From assembly GCA_011754535.1 (NCBI GenBank), contig JAAQVN010000001.1, forward strand, positions 4,278,001-4,342,000: 64,000 bases of DNA. Reading direction: 5' to 3'. Origin of the DNA: Enterobacter asburiae (GTDB lineage Bacteria > Pseudomonadota > Gammaproteobacteria > Enterobacterales > Enterobacteriaceae). Every line of letters begins with the position of its first letter. The first letter of the stretch is position 1. The translations under genes and the position numbers were made by a program. A model generated the notes under the pieces. It worked only from the letters and a program-made list of their open reading frames with translations. It had not been told where the DNA came from and ran no database searches. Shown here in pieces: positions 9,634-21,336 of the stretch.

Positions 9634-9756
9634 GTGCGGCCTAAATTTTTCCGGCGGCGCCGATTCGAAAATTACTTTAAAAAACAGGCGCAGCCACGAT
9701 TTCCCTGGTGTTGGCGCAGTATTCGCGCACCCCGGTCTAGCCGGGGTCATTTTTTT
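9634..9756 (+). ncRNA. arcZ: small regulatory RNA ArcZ
   Basis: Hfq-dependent sRNA that in E. coli activates rpoS translation and represses arcB and others. It sits in the expected place, on the plus strand between elbB and the arcB 3' end. The sequence begins GTGCGGCCT, the processed 3' part is nearly unchanged from E. coli (GATTTCCCTGGTGTTGGCGC followed by AGTATTCGCGC), and it ends in the terminator stem CCCCGG-TCTAG-CCGGGG with a run of T at 9750-9756. The last ten bases overlap the arcB stop region antisense. The 5' part (about 9643-9690) differs from what I remember of E. coli. A -10-like TATCTT precedes the start. Confidence 0.92.
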
Positions 9757-12080
9757 CTGGCGTCCACCCAGGCTTTAAGCACCGCAACGTCGTTCTGCCA
9801 CTCTTGTTTCATCTCTTCAACCCAATCACCCACGTTATCTTCCCATGCAGGTAAATCAGGCGACTGAATCTGTTGGCCCAGCTGCTGCAGGTGGCGTAAT
9901 CCGACCGAGCCGGCCGCGCCTTTGATTTTATGCCCTTCTTCGACAATGCCCTTCTGGTCACGCGCCGTCAGGTTTGACTCCAGCACGCTCAGATAGCCCG
10001 GCATCATTTTTTCAAACACCGCCAGACCGTCGGTAATCAGTTTCGGGCCCACCAGATCGATGTACTGCTCCAGCATCGCGGTATCGAGTATCGTTTGGGC
10101 TTTAGCGCTATCAACAGGCGTCATGGTGCTCTCCTCTTCATCGTGGGTATCCCAGAACTTCTTGATCATGGCGGTCAGAGCAGGCACCGCCAGAGGCTTG
10201 CTGAGTACATCGTCCATACCGGCGTCGAGATACTCTTTTTTATCTTTCAGTACGTTCGCCGTCAGCGCCACCAGCGGCGGCAGTTCGTCAGCCGCGTACT
10301 GACGCGTCAGCTCACGCGAGATATCCAGCCCGGTCATATCCGGCAACTGGATATCCAGCAGAACGAGGTCATATTCGCCCGGTGTAAACATCTCCAGCGC
10401 GGCCTTACCGGTCATCGCGACATCCACGCTGTTGCCCAGTTTTTCCAGCACCGAGCGCGCTACAATCACGTTAAGCTCAATATCCTCCACCAGCAGGACG
10501 TGCAGCGCAGGTAGCGGCATATCGTCGTTTTCAAAGGTATCCTCTACCTCTTCCGCAACCGCCGGCGCATGCACCGTCAGCGTGAAGGTTGACCCTTTGC
10601 CTGCCTGGCTGGCAACGGTGATGTCACCGCCCATGCTCTTCGCCAGCCGTTTAGACACAGCCAGGCCAATCCCAGTGCCGGTGGCCGGTTTTCCGCCGTT
10701 GCTGTCCTTCACCTGGTAGTACATCGCGAAAATTTTGTCCTGCTCCTCCTGCGGAATGCCAATCCCGGAATCCTCCACCTCGAAGTGCAGCATGTCACCT
10801 TCGTCATAGCGGATACGCACCGCCACCTGCCCCTTCTGGGTAAATTTCACCGCGTTGCTGATGAGGTTCCACAGGATCTGACGCAGCCGCGTGCCGTCGG
10901 TAACGACCTTATGCGGCAGCGGCAGGGTGGGCTCCATGACAAAATTCAGCCCCTTCTGCTGCGCCTGCAGACCAGACAAGTTTTCCAGATCAGCAAGGAA
11001 GCTGGTGAAATCAACCGGCTGGTTATCAAGCTGAACCTTACGGCGCTCCATTTTATCCATATCAATAATATCGTTGAAAATATTACCCAGCGTGACCGCC
11101 GAGACATGGATAGTCTTGAGGTATTTTTCCTGCTCTGCGGTCAGGTCGGTGTCGAGCAGAATGCGGCTCAGCCCCACAATGCCGTTGAGCGGCGTACGCA
11201 GCTCGTGGCTGATGGTGGAGATAAAGGTGGTCTTGTCTCGGCTGGCGCGCTCCAGCGCGTCCTGATAGCGCTTACGCTCGGTGATATCACGGCCGAAGCC
11301 CATCAGGCCGTGGCGCTTCCCGACGCGGTCATAGTACGGTACCTTACGGATCTCAAAACAGGCTTTGCGTCCGTCCGGGTAATCCAGCCACTGTTCGTAG
11401 GTCAGCGAGACGTTATGGCGGAACACTTTTTCGTCCGTCTCCATGACCTTGGCGGCCGCCTCTTCGGAGTAAACGTCCTGCGGCTTCAGGTGAATCAGCT
11501 GCTTCTCGCTTTTCCCGGTCAGGAGCTCCATCGCCCGGTTACAGCCGGAAAACTCTTTATCTTCGTTACGGTAGAACACCAGATCCGGCGACGCGTCCAG
11601 GAACGAACGCAGGAAGGAGGATTGCTGCTCAAGCTGGATCTGCGTCACCTCGCGCTCTTTCATTTCGATTTTCAGCTGTTCCAGCGTGGCCTGACGCTCG
11701 GCCTCCGCCTTCTCACGATCTGAAATTTCCTGATTCAGCTGCGCGATGTTGTCTTTAAGCTGAACGTTGAGCTTCAGGTCACGCTCGCGCATCTCCTCAA
11801 GCTTATCGACCAGTTTTGATAAGCGCTGACGGGACTCCTCCAGCTGTTCAACCACCACGGAAAGGAAATAGACCGCCCAGGGGGTAATGAGCAAGCCAAA
11901 GAAGATAGAGCGGATGACGTCGATACTCTCGACCTGGCCATGCAGAACCATGGTGACGGCCATTTGCACGACAATGGCCAGAACGACCAGCGCCAGCGCC
12001 AGCAGCATGGAGAAACGCACCAGCCCAAGCTTCATCATCAGGTCGACGTAGTACTGGGCAAGCATTCGAATTTGCTTCAT
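9747..12080 (-). CDS. arcB: aerobic respiration sensor hybrid histidine kinase ArcB
   Basis: Inner-membrane sensor of quinone redox state that phosphorylates ArcA when oxygen is low. It has 777 residues. In order: two N-terminal membrane segments (about 20-75), a coiled-coil linker, a PAS domain with the redox-active cysteine region, a kinase core with the phosphorylated histidine in HELRTPLNG (near 292), a receiver domain with aspartate in LVLLDIQLPD (near 576), and a phosphotransfer domain with histidine in EGHKIKGAAGS (near 716). The ATG at 12080 matches E. coli; a longer in-phase frame from 12110 has no homologue. Upstream lies lptG rather than yhcC, so its promoter context is altered. 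Confidence 0.97.
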   Translation of the reverse strand: MKQIRMLAQYYVDLMMKLGLVRFSMLLALALVVLAIVVQMAVTMVLHGQVESIDVIRSIFFGLLITPWAVYFLSVVVEQLEESRQRLSKLVDKLEEMRERDLKLNVQLKDNIAQLNQEISDREKAEAERQATLEQLKIEMKEREVTQIQLEQQSSFLRSFLDASPDLVFYRNEDKEFSGCNRAMELLTGKSEKQLIHLKPQDVYSEEAAAKVMETDEKVFRHNVSLTYEQWLDYPDGRKACFEIRKVPYYDRVGKRHGLMGFGRDITERKRYQDALERASRDKTTFISTISHELRTPLNGIVGLSRILLDTDLTAEQEKYLKTIHVSAVTLGNIFNDIIDMDKMERRKVQLDNQPVDFTSFLADLENLSGLQAQQKGLNFVMEPTLPLPHKVVTDGTRLRQILWNLISNAVKFTQKGQVAVRIRYDEGDMLHFEVEDSGIGIPQEEQDKIFAMYYQVKDSNGGKPATGTGIGLAVSKRLAKSMGGDITVASQAGKGSTFTLTVHAPAVAEEVEDTFENDDMPLPALHVLLVEDIELNVIVARSVLEKLGNSVDVAMTGKAALEMFTPGEYDLVLLDIQLPDMTGLDISRELTRQYAADELPPLVALTANVLKDKKEYLDAGMDDVLSKPLAVPALTAMIKKFWDTHDEEESTMTPVDSAKAQTILDTAMLEQYIDLVGPKLITDGLAVFEKMMPGYLSVLESNLTARDQKGIVEEGHKIKGAAGSVGLRHLQQLGQQIQSPDLPAWEDNVGDWVEEMKQEWQNDVAVLKAWVDARKK

Positions 12081-12178
12081 AGAGGATCCCTTCACGACTT
12101 TATCGCTCAATAATACTCAAATTCGAGGCGGGACGTTGAGGGTTGTGAGAAAAAGTGCGGGGTGAAACAGGAGATTAG

Positions 12179-12206
12179 CCTCGCCTCCGGTTCAGCGGAG
12201 GCGAGG
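12179..12206 (-). terminator. hairpin after lptG, before arcB
   Basis: Perfect 11-bp stem CCTCGCCTCCG / CGGAGGCGAGG with a six-base loop, just after the lptG stop. On the minus strand it is followed by CTAATCTCC, not a T run, so it may only partly stop lptFG transcripts from entering arcB. Confidence 0.6.
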
Positions 12207-12215
12207 AGAGGTCAA

Positions 12216-13298
12216 TCAGGAGCGTTTCAGCAGCAGCCAGAGGCTGATCAGGAGGAAACTGGCGCTCGGCAGCAGCGCACCAATAATCGGTGGGATGCCA
12301 TAAACCAGCGTCAGCGGACCGAAGATCTGATCAAGAACGTAGAACACAAAGCCGAAGCTGATACCGGTCACGACGCGCACGCCCATCGGCACGCTACGCA
12401 GCGGGCCAAAGATAAACGACAGCGCCATCAGCATCATCACCGCCACGGACATCGGCTGGAAGATTTTGCTCCACATGTTGAGCTGATAGCGCCCGGCATC
12501 CTGCCCGCTCGACTTCAGGTACTTCACATAGTTGTGCAAGCCGCTGATAGAGAGCGCGTCAGGATCCAGCGCCACAACCCCGAGCTTATCCGGCGTGAGG
12601 TTAGTCTTCCATGTGCCGGATACCGTCTGCGAACCGGTGATCTGCTTTGGATCGGTCAGGTCAGATTCATCAACCTGCGACAAACGCCACTGTTTATGTT
12701 CAGCGTCAAACTTGGCCGAAGAGGCGTGTCGGACAGACTCCAGACGGCGCTGGTCATTGAAAGCATAGATGCTCACCCCGCCCAGTTCATCATTACCCTT
12801 TACCCGTTCGATGTAGACGAAGTTTTTACCGTCTTTCGCCCATAAACCTTGCTGAGTCGAGAGCAGTGAACCGCCGTACATTGCCTGAGCACGATAGTTA
12901 CGCGCCATCTGCTCACCCTGCGGTGCCACCCACTCGCCAATCGCCATGGTCAACAGCACCAGCGGGATTGCGGTTTTCATTACCGACAGCGCAACTTGCA
13001 TGCGGGTAAAGCCCGAGGCCTGCATAACGACCAGCTCACTGCGCTGCGCCAGCATTCCCAGCCCCAGCAGAGCGCCCAGCAGGGCCGCCATCGGGAAGAA
13101 GATCTGCACATCTTTTGGCACGCTGAGCAGGGTGTACATCCCCGCCCCCATCGCGTCATAGCTGCCCTGCCCGGCTTTTTTCAGCTGATCGACAAATTTG
13201 ATAATGCCGGAAAGCGACACCAGCATGAACAACGTCATCATGATGGTGGTAAAAATGGTTTTACCGATATAGCGATCAAGAACGCCAAACGCCTGCAT
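12216..13298 (-). CDS. lptG: LPS export permease LptG
   Basis: Inner-membrane permease of the LptB2FG transporter. It has 360 residues: three N-terminal membrane helices, a periplasmic beta-jellyroll domain in the middle, then three C-terminal helices ending in SFLLISLWLLLKRS. It begins at the lptF stop (one-base overlap), so the two permease subunits are translated together. Here it is the left end of the relocated block, and arcB lies downstream on the same strand; in E. coli the 3' end of lptG faces yjgR. Confidence 0.97.
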   Translation of the reverse strand: MQAFGVLDRYIGKTIFTTIMMTLFMLVSLSGIIKFVDQLKKAGQGSYDAMGAGMYTLLSVPKDVQIFFPMAALLGALLGLGMLAQRSELVVMQASGFTRMQVALSVMKTAIPLVLLTMAIGEWVAPQGEQMARNYRAQAMYGGSLLSTQQGLWAKDGKNFVYIERVKGNDELGGVSIYAFNDQRRLESVRHASSAKFDAEHKQWRLSQVDESDLTDPKQITGSQTVSGTWKTNLTPDKLGVVALDPDALSISGLHNYVKYLKSSGQDAGRYQLNMWSKIFQPMSVAVMMLMALSFIFGPLRSVPMGVRVVTGISFGFVFYVLDQIFGPLTLVYGIPPIIGALLPSASFLLISLWLLLKRS

Positions 13299-14398
13299 TA
13301 GATGGCTCCTTTACGCGAGAATCGGGCACGTATGCGGCGCACAGGCACCGTATCCCACAGGTTTAATCCCAGCGCCAGTAAGATGTACAGGCTGTTAACG
13401 AACCACGTCCAGACCATCGGATCCAACTTACCCTTCGCGCCGTTAGAGCGAATCGAGGTTTGCAGCAGGAAATAGATCAGGTAAAGCAGCATCGCTGGCA
13501 GCATAGAGAGCACACGGCCCTGGCGCGGGTTCACCACGCTCAGCGGAACGACAATCAATGCCATCATAAACACGGTGAATACGAGCGTAATACGCCAGTG
13601 GAATTCAGCACGCGCTCTGTCGGTATCGGTGTTCCACAGCGTACGCATATCCATTTGCTCGGTATCCGTTGGATCGAGCGCTACCGCCTGATGGCCGATA
13701 ATAGCCTGATAGTTCTGGAAATCCGTAATACGGAAGTCGCGCAGCATCGCGGTGCCTTCGAAACGGGTGCCTTTGTTCAGCGTGACTATCTGAGAACCGT
13801 CTTTGCGCTGAGCGAGCTGGCCCGAGTCGGCAACCACGACTGACGGACGCGCGTTACCTTTGGGACGCAGCTGCGCCAGGAATACATCGTTGAATTTACT
13901 GCCGTCAACGCTCTCAATAAACAGCACGGAGTTTCCGTCAGTTGCCTGCTGGAACTGACCCTGCGCGAGCGCCGCCATACCGGGGTTTGCTTTCGCCTCG
14001 GCCAGCACTTCGTCCTGATGACGGGAAGACATAGGGCCCGCCCACATTACATTCACCGCCGCAACAATGCCCGTGAACAGCGCCAGTATCATCGCCGCTT
14101 TCACCAGTACGGCTTTACTCAGGCCGCAGGCATGCATCACCGTGATTTCACTCTCGGTATACAGCTTACCGAGCGTCATGAGCAGGCCGAGGAATAGGCT
14201 CAGCGGCAGAATAAGCTGCGCCATTTCCGGGATCCCCAGACCAAGCAGGGAAAGCACCAGATTCGTTGGAATTTCGCCGTCAACGGCCGCACCGAGGATC
14301 TTAACCAGCTTCTGACAGAAAAAAATCAGCAGCAGGATGAAGAGGATCGCCAGTTGGCTTTTGAGCGTCTCCCGCACCAGATATCTTATGATTATCAC
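13298..14398 (-). CDS. lptF: LPS export permease LptF
   Basis: Second permease subunit of the LPS extractor, paired with LptG and driven by LptB. It has 366 residues with the same layout as LptG: three helices, a periplasmic jellyroll (about residues 130-260), three helices. The N-terminus MIIIRYLVRETLKSQLA is typical. It is divergent from pepA across 266 bases that must carry both promoters, the same arrangement as in E. coli, so this part of the block was not disturbed. Confidence 0.97.
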   Translation of the reverse strand: MIIIRYLVRETLKSQLAILFILLLIFFCQKLVKILGAAVDGEIPTNLVLSLLGLGIPEMAQLILPLSLFLGLLMTLGKLYTESEITVMHACGLSKAVLVKAAMILALFTGIVAAVNVMWAGPMSSRHQDEVLAEAKANPGMAALAQGQFQQATDGNSVLFIESVDGSKFNDVFLAQLRPKGNARPSVVVADSGQLAQRKDGSQIVTLNKGTRFEGTAMLRDFRITDFQNYQAIIGHQAVALDPTDTEQMDMRTLWNTDTDRARAEFHWRITLVFTVFMMALIVVPLSVVNPRQGRVLSMLPAMLLYLIYFLLQTSIRSNGAKGKLDPMVWTWFVNSLYILLALGLNLWDTVPVRRIRARFSRKGAI

Positions 14399-16176
<1,778 letters not shown>

Positions 16177-16199
16177 GCCAAAACGGCAGTAAACCGTAG

Positions 16200-16227
16200 G
16201 CCGGGTAAGGCGAAGCCGCCACCCGGC
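16200..16227. repeat. REP element between pepA and holC
   Basis: Imperfect palindrome with arms GCCGGGT and ACCCGGC around a GGCG-AAGC-CGCC core, the classic enterobacterial REP shape. A second copy of the same type lies at 21300-21327, also inside the relocated block. Confidence 0.75.
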
Positions 16228-16262
16228 TTAAGCATTTAAAGTGAGCACAAGAAGCCCCATAT

Positions 16263-16706
16263 ATGAAGAATGCAACGTTCTACCTTCTGGACAACGACGC
16301 CCATCAGGATGGCCTCAGCGCCGTTGAACAGCTGGTGTGTGAAATTGCCGCAGAACGTTGGCGCGCAGGTAAACGCGTTCTGATTGCCTGTGAAGATGAA
16401 CAGCAGGCGATTCGCCTGGATGAAGCGCTGTGGGCGCGCCCGCCGGAGAGCTTTGTGCCGCACAACCTGTCGGGCGAAGGTCCGCGAGGCGGGGCCCCGG
16501 TCGAAATAGCTTGGCCGCAAAAGCGCAACAGCAGCGCGCGCGATATTCTCATTAGCCTGCGGACAGACTTTGCAGATTTTGCCACTGCTTTCACAGAAGT
16601 GGTAGACTTTGTCCCTTACGAAGAATCCTTGAAACAACTGGCGCGCGAACGCTATAAAGCGTACCGCCTGGCTGGTTTTAACCTGAATACGGCAACCTGG
16701 AAATAA
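16263..16706 (+). CDS. holC: DNA polymerase III chi subunit HolC
   Basis: Accessory subunit of the DNA polymerase III clamp loader that, with psi (HolD), binds single-stranded DNA-binding protein and helps primer handoff. It has 147 residues, with the family N-terminus [10 protein letters not shown] and C-terminus [10 protein letters not shown]. The stop shares one base with the valS start (TAATG), a typical coupling retained from E. coli. Confidence 0.96.
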   Translation: MKNATFYLLDNDAHQDGLSAVEQLVCEIAAERWRAGKRVLIACEDEQQAIRLDEALWARPPESFVPHNLSGEGPRGGAPVEIAWPQKRNSSARDILISLRTDFADFATAFTEVVDFVPYEESLKQLARERYKAYRLAGFNLNTATWK

Positions 16707-19561
16707 TGGAAAAGACATATAACCCACGCGATATCGAACAGCCGCTTTACGAGCACTGGGAACAGCAGGGCTATTTCAAGCCTAACGGCGATGAAAGCAA
16801 AGAGTCCTTCTGCATCATGATCCCGCCGCCGAACGTCACCGGCAGTTTGCATATGGGGCATGCTTTCCAGCAGACCATCATGGACACCATGATCCGCTAC
16901 CAGCGCATGCAGGGCAAAAACACCCTGTGGCAGGCGGGAACTGACCACGCGGGTATCGCGACCCAGATGGTGGTTGAGCGTAAAATTGCCGCTGAAGAAG
17001 GTAAAACCCGTCACGACTACGGTCGCGATGCGTTCATCGACAAAATCTGGCAGTGGAAGGCGGAATCCGGCGGCACCATTACCCGTCAGATGCGCCGTCT
17101 CGGCAACTCCGTGGACTGGGAGCGCGAGCGCTTCACCATGGACGAAGGCCTGTCCAACGCCGTGAAAGAAGTCTTCGTGCGCCTGTATAAAGAAGACCTG
17201 ATTTACCGCGGCAAACGCCTGGTCAACTGGGATCCGAAACTGCGCACCGCCATCTCTGACCTGGAAGTGGAAAACCGCGAGTCCAAAGGCTCCATGTGGC
17301 ACATCCGCTACCCGCTGGCCGACGGCGCAAAAACCGCAGACGGTAAAGATTACCTGGTGGTTGCCACCACTCGTCCGGAAACCCTGCTGGGCGATACCGG
17401 CGTGGCCGTTAACCCGGAAGATCCGCGTTATAAAGACCTGATCGGTAAATTCGTGGTGCTGCCGCTGGTAAACCGCCGTATTCCAATTGTGGGCGACGAA
17501 CACGCCGACATGGAAAAAGGCACCGGCTGCGTAAAAATCACCCCTGCGCACGACTTTAACGACTATGAAGTCGGTCGTCGTCACGCCCTGCCGATGATCA
17601 ACATTCTGACCTTTGACGGTGATATCCGTGAAAGCGCAGAAGTATACGACACCAAAGGCAACGAATCCGACGTCTACTCCAGCGAGATCCCGGCTGAGTT
17701 CCAGAAGCTGGAGCGCTTTGCCGCGCGTAAAGCGATTGTGGCTGCCGTTGACGCACTGGGCCTGCTGGAAGAGATCAAACCTCACGATCTGACCGTGCCG
17801 TACGGCGACCGTGGCGGCGTGGTTATCGAGCCAATGCTGACCGACCAGTGGTACGTGCGTGCCGACGTGCTGGCGAAACCGGCTGTTGAAGCGGTTGAGA
17901 ACGGCAGCATTCAGTTCGTGCCGAAGCAGTACGAAAACATGTACTTCTCCTGGATGCGCGACATTCAGGACTGGTGTATCTCCCGTCAGCTGTGGTGGGG
18001 TCACCGTATCCCGGCATGGTACGACAACGAAGGCAACGTTTATGTTGGCCGTAGCGAAGACGAAGTGCGTCAGGAAAACAACCTGAGCGCGGACGTTGCC
18101 CTGCGTCAGGACGAAGACGTGCTGGACACCTGGTTTTCCTCCGCACTGTGGACCTTCTCCACCCTTGGCTGGCCTGAGAACACCGACGCGCTGCGTCAGT
18201 TCCACCCAACCAGCGTAATGGTCTCCGGCTTCGACATTATCTTCTTCTGGATTGCCCGCATGATCATGATGACCATGCACTTCATCAAAGACGAAGACGG
18301 CAAGCCGCAGGTTCCGTTCCATACCGTCTACATGACCGGTCTGATCCGCGACGACGAAGGCCAGAAGATGTCCAAATCCAAGGGTAACGTCATTGACCCA
18401 CTGGATATGGTTGACGGTATTTCTCTGGAAGAGCTGCTGGAAAAACGCACCGGCAATATGATGCAGCCGCAGCTGGCGGAGAAAATCCGCAAGCGCACCG
18501 AGAAGCAGTTCCCGAACGGAATTGAGGCTCACGGTACAGACGCCCTGCGCTTCACCCTGGCGGCGCTGGCCTCGACCGGCCGCGACATCAACTGGGACAT
18601 GAAGCGTCTGGAAGGTTACCGTAACTTCTGTAACAAGCTGTGGAACGCCAGCCGCTTCGTGCTGATGAACACCGAAGATCAGGACTGCGGCTTCAACGGC
18701 GGCGAAATGACCCTGTCTCTGGCGGACCGTTGGATCCTGGCGGAATTCAACCAGACGGTGAAAGCGTTCCGCGAGGCGCTGGACAGCTACCGCTTCGATA
18801 TCGCGGCGGGCATCCTGTACGAATTCACCTGGAACCAGTTCTGCGACTGGTATCTGGAGCTGGCGAAGCCGGTAATGAACGGCGGCACTGAAGCGGAGCT
18901 GCGCGGCACGCGCAACACGCTGATTACCGTTCTGGAAGGTCTGCTGCGCCTGGCGCATCCGGTCATTCCATTCATCACCGAAACCATCTGGCAGCGCGTG
19001 AAGGTCATTGCGGGCATCAACGCCGATACCATCATGCTGCAGCCGTTCCCTGCATTCGATGTGGCTAAAGTTGATGAAGCGGCGTCTGCGGATACCGAGT
19101 GGCTGAAACAGGCGATCGTTGCGGTACGTAACATCCGTGCTGAAATGAACATTGCCCCGGGCAAACCGCTTGAGCTGCTGCTGCGCGGCTGCAGCGAGGC
19201 TGCCGTTCGTCGCGTCACCGAGAACAACACCTTCCTGAAAACCATGGCGCGTCTGGAAAGCATCACCGTGCTGCCTGCGGATGACAAAGGTCCGGTTTCC
19301 GTGACCAAAATCATCGACGGCGCCGAGCTGCTGATCCCGATGGCAGGTCTGATCGACAAAGACGCCGAGCTGGCGCGTCTGGCGAAAGAAGTGGCGAAAG
19401 TCGACGTGGAAATTGGCAAAATCGAAAGCAAGCTGGCGAACGAAGGCTTTGTCGCCCGCGCGCCGGAAGCGGTCATCGCCAAAGAGCGTGAGCGTCTGGT
19501 TGCCTTCGCCGATGCGAAGACCAAGCTGATCGAGCAGCAGGCGGTTATTGCAGCCCTGTAA
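16706..19561 (+). CDS. valS: valyl-tRNA synthetase
   Basis: Class I aminoacyl-tRNA synthetase that charges tRNA-Val and edits misactivated threonine. It has 951 residues, as in E. coli. The HIGH signature is HMGH at residues 49-52 (after PPPNVTGSL) and the KMSKS loop is at 554-558. The editing domain lies between them, an anticodon-binding helical domain follows, and a C-terminal coiled-coil of about 65 residues ends the chain. The strong stem at 19567-19596 ends the pepA-holC-valS run. Confidence 0.99.
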   Translation: MEKTYNPRDIEQPLYEHWEQQGYFKPNGDESKESFCIMIPPPNVTGSLHMGHAFQQTIMDTMIRYQRMQGKNTLWQAGTDHAGIATQMVVERKIAAEEGKTRHDYGRDAFIDKIWQWKAESGGTITRQMRRLGNSVDWERERFTMDEGLSNAVKEVFVRLYKEDLIYRGKRLVNWDPKLRTAISDLEVENRESKGSMWHIRYPLADGAKTADGKDYLVVATTRPETLLGDTGVAVNPEDPRYKDLIGKFVVLPLVNRRIPIVGDEHADMEKGTGCVKITPAHDFNDYEVGRRHALPMINILTFDGDIRESAEVYDTKGNESDVYSSEIPAEFQKLERFAARKAIVAAVDALGLLEEIKPHDLTVPYGDRGGVVIEPMLTDQWYVRADVLAKPAVEAVENGSIQFVPKQYENMYFSWMRDIQDWCISRQLWWGHRIPAWYDNEGNVYVGRSEDEVRQENNLSADVALRQDEDVLDTWFSSALWTFSTLGWPENTDALRQFHPTSVMVSGFDIIFFWIARMIMMTMHFIKDEDGKPQVPFHTVYMTGLIRDDEGQKMSKSKGNVIDPLDMVDGISLEELLEKRTGNMMQPQLAEKIRKRTEKQFPNGIEAHGTDALRFTLAALASTGRDINWDMKRLEGYRNFCNKLWNASRFVLMNTEDQDCGFNGGEMTLSLADRWILAEFNQTVKAFREALDSYRFDIAAGILYEFTWNQFCDWYLELAKPVMNGGTEAELRGTRNTLITVLEGLLRLAHPVIPFITETIWQRVKVIAGINADTIMLQPFPAFDVAKVDEAASADTEWLKQAIVAVRNIRAEMNIAPGKPLELLLRGCSEAAVRRVTENNTFLKTMARLESITVLPADDKGPVSVTKIIDGAELLIPMAGLIDKDAELARLAKEVAKVDVEIGKIESKLANEGFVARAPEAVIAKERERLVAFADAKTKLIEQQAVIAAL

Positions 19562-19566
19562 TGCTT

Positions 19567-19596
19567 TACCCCTTACGCTTCAGGGCGTAAGGGGTA
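19567..19596 (+). terminator. valS terminator hairpin
   Basis: Perfect 12-bp stem TACCCCTTACGC / GCGTAAGGGGTA with a six-base loop, six bases after the valS stop. The tail is CCCTTCC, not a pure T run, so termination strength is uncertain. Confidence 0.7.
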
Positions 19597-19683
19597 CCCT
19601 TCCTGAAAACTCCTCGCTTGCACTCCCTTTTCTGCGGTGCTATTAACAGCAACTGTGTGTCAATTTTTGTAATGAGTAATGCT

Positions 19684-20187
19684 ATGAGCGTGATTACCCC
19701 CGTCGCGGCGACGATGCGTCGGATCACTGAGCAGGACAATCCGGCTATCGCCGCCGTTATCCGCACCGTTTCTGCAGAGTATGGGCTGACAGCGGATAAA
19801 GGTTATACCGTTGCGGACCCGAATCTTGATGAACTGTTTAAGCTGTACAGCCAGCCGGGTCACGCCTACTGGGTGATTGAGCAGGACGGACAGGTTGTGG
19901 GCGGCGGCGGCGTTGCGCCACTGAGCTGCAGCGAGCCAGATATCTGCGAGCTGCAGAAAATGTATTTCCTGCCTTCCGTACGCGGGCAAGGCCTGGCGAA
20001 AAAGCTGGCGCTGGTCGCTCTGGAACACGCGCGCGCTCATGGGTTTAAACGCTGTTACCTCGAAACCACCGCCTTCCTCAAAGAGGCCATCGGCCTGTAT
20101 GAACATCTGGGCTTTGAGCATATCGATGCGCCGCTGGGCTGTACCGGCCATGTTGACTGCGAAGTCAGGATGCTGAAAAGTCTGTAA
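19684..20187 (+). CDS. yjgM: YjgM, GNAT-family N-acetyltransferase
   Basis: Predicted acetyltransferase of the GNAT superfamily, 167 residues, matching E. coli YjgM closely. The acetyl-CoA binding motif A is visible as [19 protein letters not shown], with the following [21 protein letters not shown] typical of motif B. Substrate unknown to me. I chose the ATG at 19684 because it gives the E. coli length; an in-phase ATG at 19672 is possible and neither has a strong ribosome site. In E. coli, yjgN lies between yjgM and valS; it is missing here. Confidence 0.85.
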   Translation: MSVITPVAATMRRITEQDNPAIAAVIRTVSAEYGLTADKGYTVADPNLDELFKLYSQPGHAYWVIEQDGQVVGGGGVAPLSCSEPDICELQKMYFLPSVRGQGLAKKLALVALEHARAHGFKRCYLETTAFLKEAIGLYEHLGFEHIDAPLGCTGHVDCEVRMLKSL

Positions 20188-20270
20188 TTTTCGTTCCTGC
20201 CCTCTTCTGTTAAGCGGCTGTAAACTGAATGCTCTACACTCTCAGTTCACACCACAACGGGGGAAACACG

Positions 20271-21290
20271 ATGTCGAAGATAAAAAGCTACGCCGCACCG
20301 CAGGCGGGTGCAGAACTTGAGCTGTACGAGTACGATGCGGGCGAACTAAAAGCAGAAGACGTCGAAGTACAGGTTGATTACTGCGGGGTCTGCCACTCGG
20401 ATCTCTCGATGATCGACAACGAATGGGGCTTTTCCAGCTATCCGCTGGTTGCCGGGCACGAAGTCATTGGCCGCGTCGTGGCGCTCGGTAGCGCCGCGCA
20501 GGACAAAGGGCTGAAAGTGGGCCAGCGCGTAGGCATTGGCTGGACAGCACGCAGCTGTGGTCACTGCGATGCCTGTATCAGCGGCAACCAGATCAACTGC
20601 CTTGAGGGCGCGGTACCCACCATCCTGAATAAAGGCGGCTTCGCCGACAAGCTGCGCGCCGACTGGCAATGGGTCATCCCGCTGCCGGACAGCATTGATA
20701 TCGAATCCGCCGGTCCGCTGCTGTGTGGCGGCATCACCGTCTTTAAGCCCCTGCTGATGCACCATATCACCGCCACCAGCCGCGTGGGCGTGATTGGAAT
20801 CGGCGGTCTGGGCCATATCGCCATCAAGCTGCTGCATGCGATGGGCTGTGAAGTCACGGCGTTCAGCTCGAACCCGGCAAAAGAGAAAGAGGTGCTGGCG
20901 ATGGGCGCGGATAAAGTGGTAAACAGCCGCGATCCTGAAGCGCTGAACGCGCTGGCAGGTCAGTTTGACCTGATCATCAACACCGTGAACGTCGATCTCG
21001 ACTGGCAGCCGTACTTTGAAGCACTGGCCTACGGCGGTAACTTCCACACCGTAGGTGCTGTGATGAAGCCGCTGCCGGTTCCGGCCTTTACCCTGATCGG
21101 CGGGGATCGCAGCGTGTCAGGCTCCGCGACCGGTACACCGTACGAGCTGCGCAAGCTGATGAAGTTTGCCGGACGCACTAAAGTGGCCCCCACCACCGAA
21201 CTGTATCCCATGTCGAAAATCAACGAAGCGATCCAGCACGTGCGTGACGGCAAAGCCCGCTACCGCGTGGTGTTGAAAGCGGATTTCTGA
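20271..21290 (+). CDS. ahr: NADPH-dependent aldehyde reductase Ahr
   Basis: Zinc-dependent medium-chain alcohol dehydrogenase (YjgB) that reduces a broad range of aldehydes with NADPH in E. coli. It has 339 residues. Catalytic zinc ligands include C41 in GVCHSD and H63 in AGHEV; the structural zinc site is C96, C99, C102 and C110. The Rossmann motif [11 protein letters not shown] follows in the middle. The ATG at 20271 follows GGGGAAACAC and matches the family N-terminus. In E. coli this gene lies next to leuX on the far side of the idn genes; here it follows yjgM directly. Confidence 0.95.
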   Translation: MSKIKSYAAPQAGAELELYEYDAGELKAEDVEVQVDYCGVCHSDLSMIDNEWGFSSYPLVAGHEVIGRVVALGSAAQDKGLKVGQRVGIGWTARSCGHCDACISGNQINCLEGAVPTILNKGGFADKLRADWQWVIPLPDSIDIESAGPLLCGGITVFKPLLMHHITATSRVGVIGIGGLGHIAIKLLHAMGCEVTAFSSNPAKEKEVLAMGADKVVNSRDPEALNALAGQFDLIINTVNVDLDWQPYFEALAYGGNFHTVGAVMKPLPVPAFTLIGGDRSVSGSATGTPYELRKLMKFAGRTKVAPTTELYPMSKINEAIQHVRDGKARYRVVLKADF

Positions 21291-21299
21291 TCTGAATGT

Positions 21300-21327
21300 G
21301 CCGGGTGGCGGCTTCGCCTTACCCGGC
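21300..21327. repeat. REP element between ahr and the dihydroxyacetone kinase gene
   Basis: Palindrome with arms GCCGGGT and ACCCGGC and core GGCGG-CTT-CGCC, in the gap between convergent genes. Same REP type as at 16200-16227 but in the opposite orientation. Confidence 0.75.
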
Positions 21328-21336
21328 CTACTTAAG

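Noticed and set aside
16652..18958. 768-codon open frame on the minus strand opposite valS
   Set aside because: It mirrors valS codon use in an antisense phase, has no recognisable domain and lacks a supporting start. High GC makes such shadows common here.
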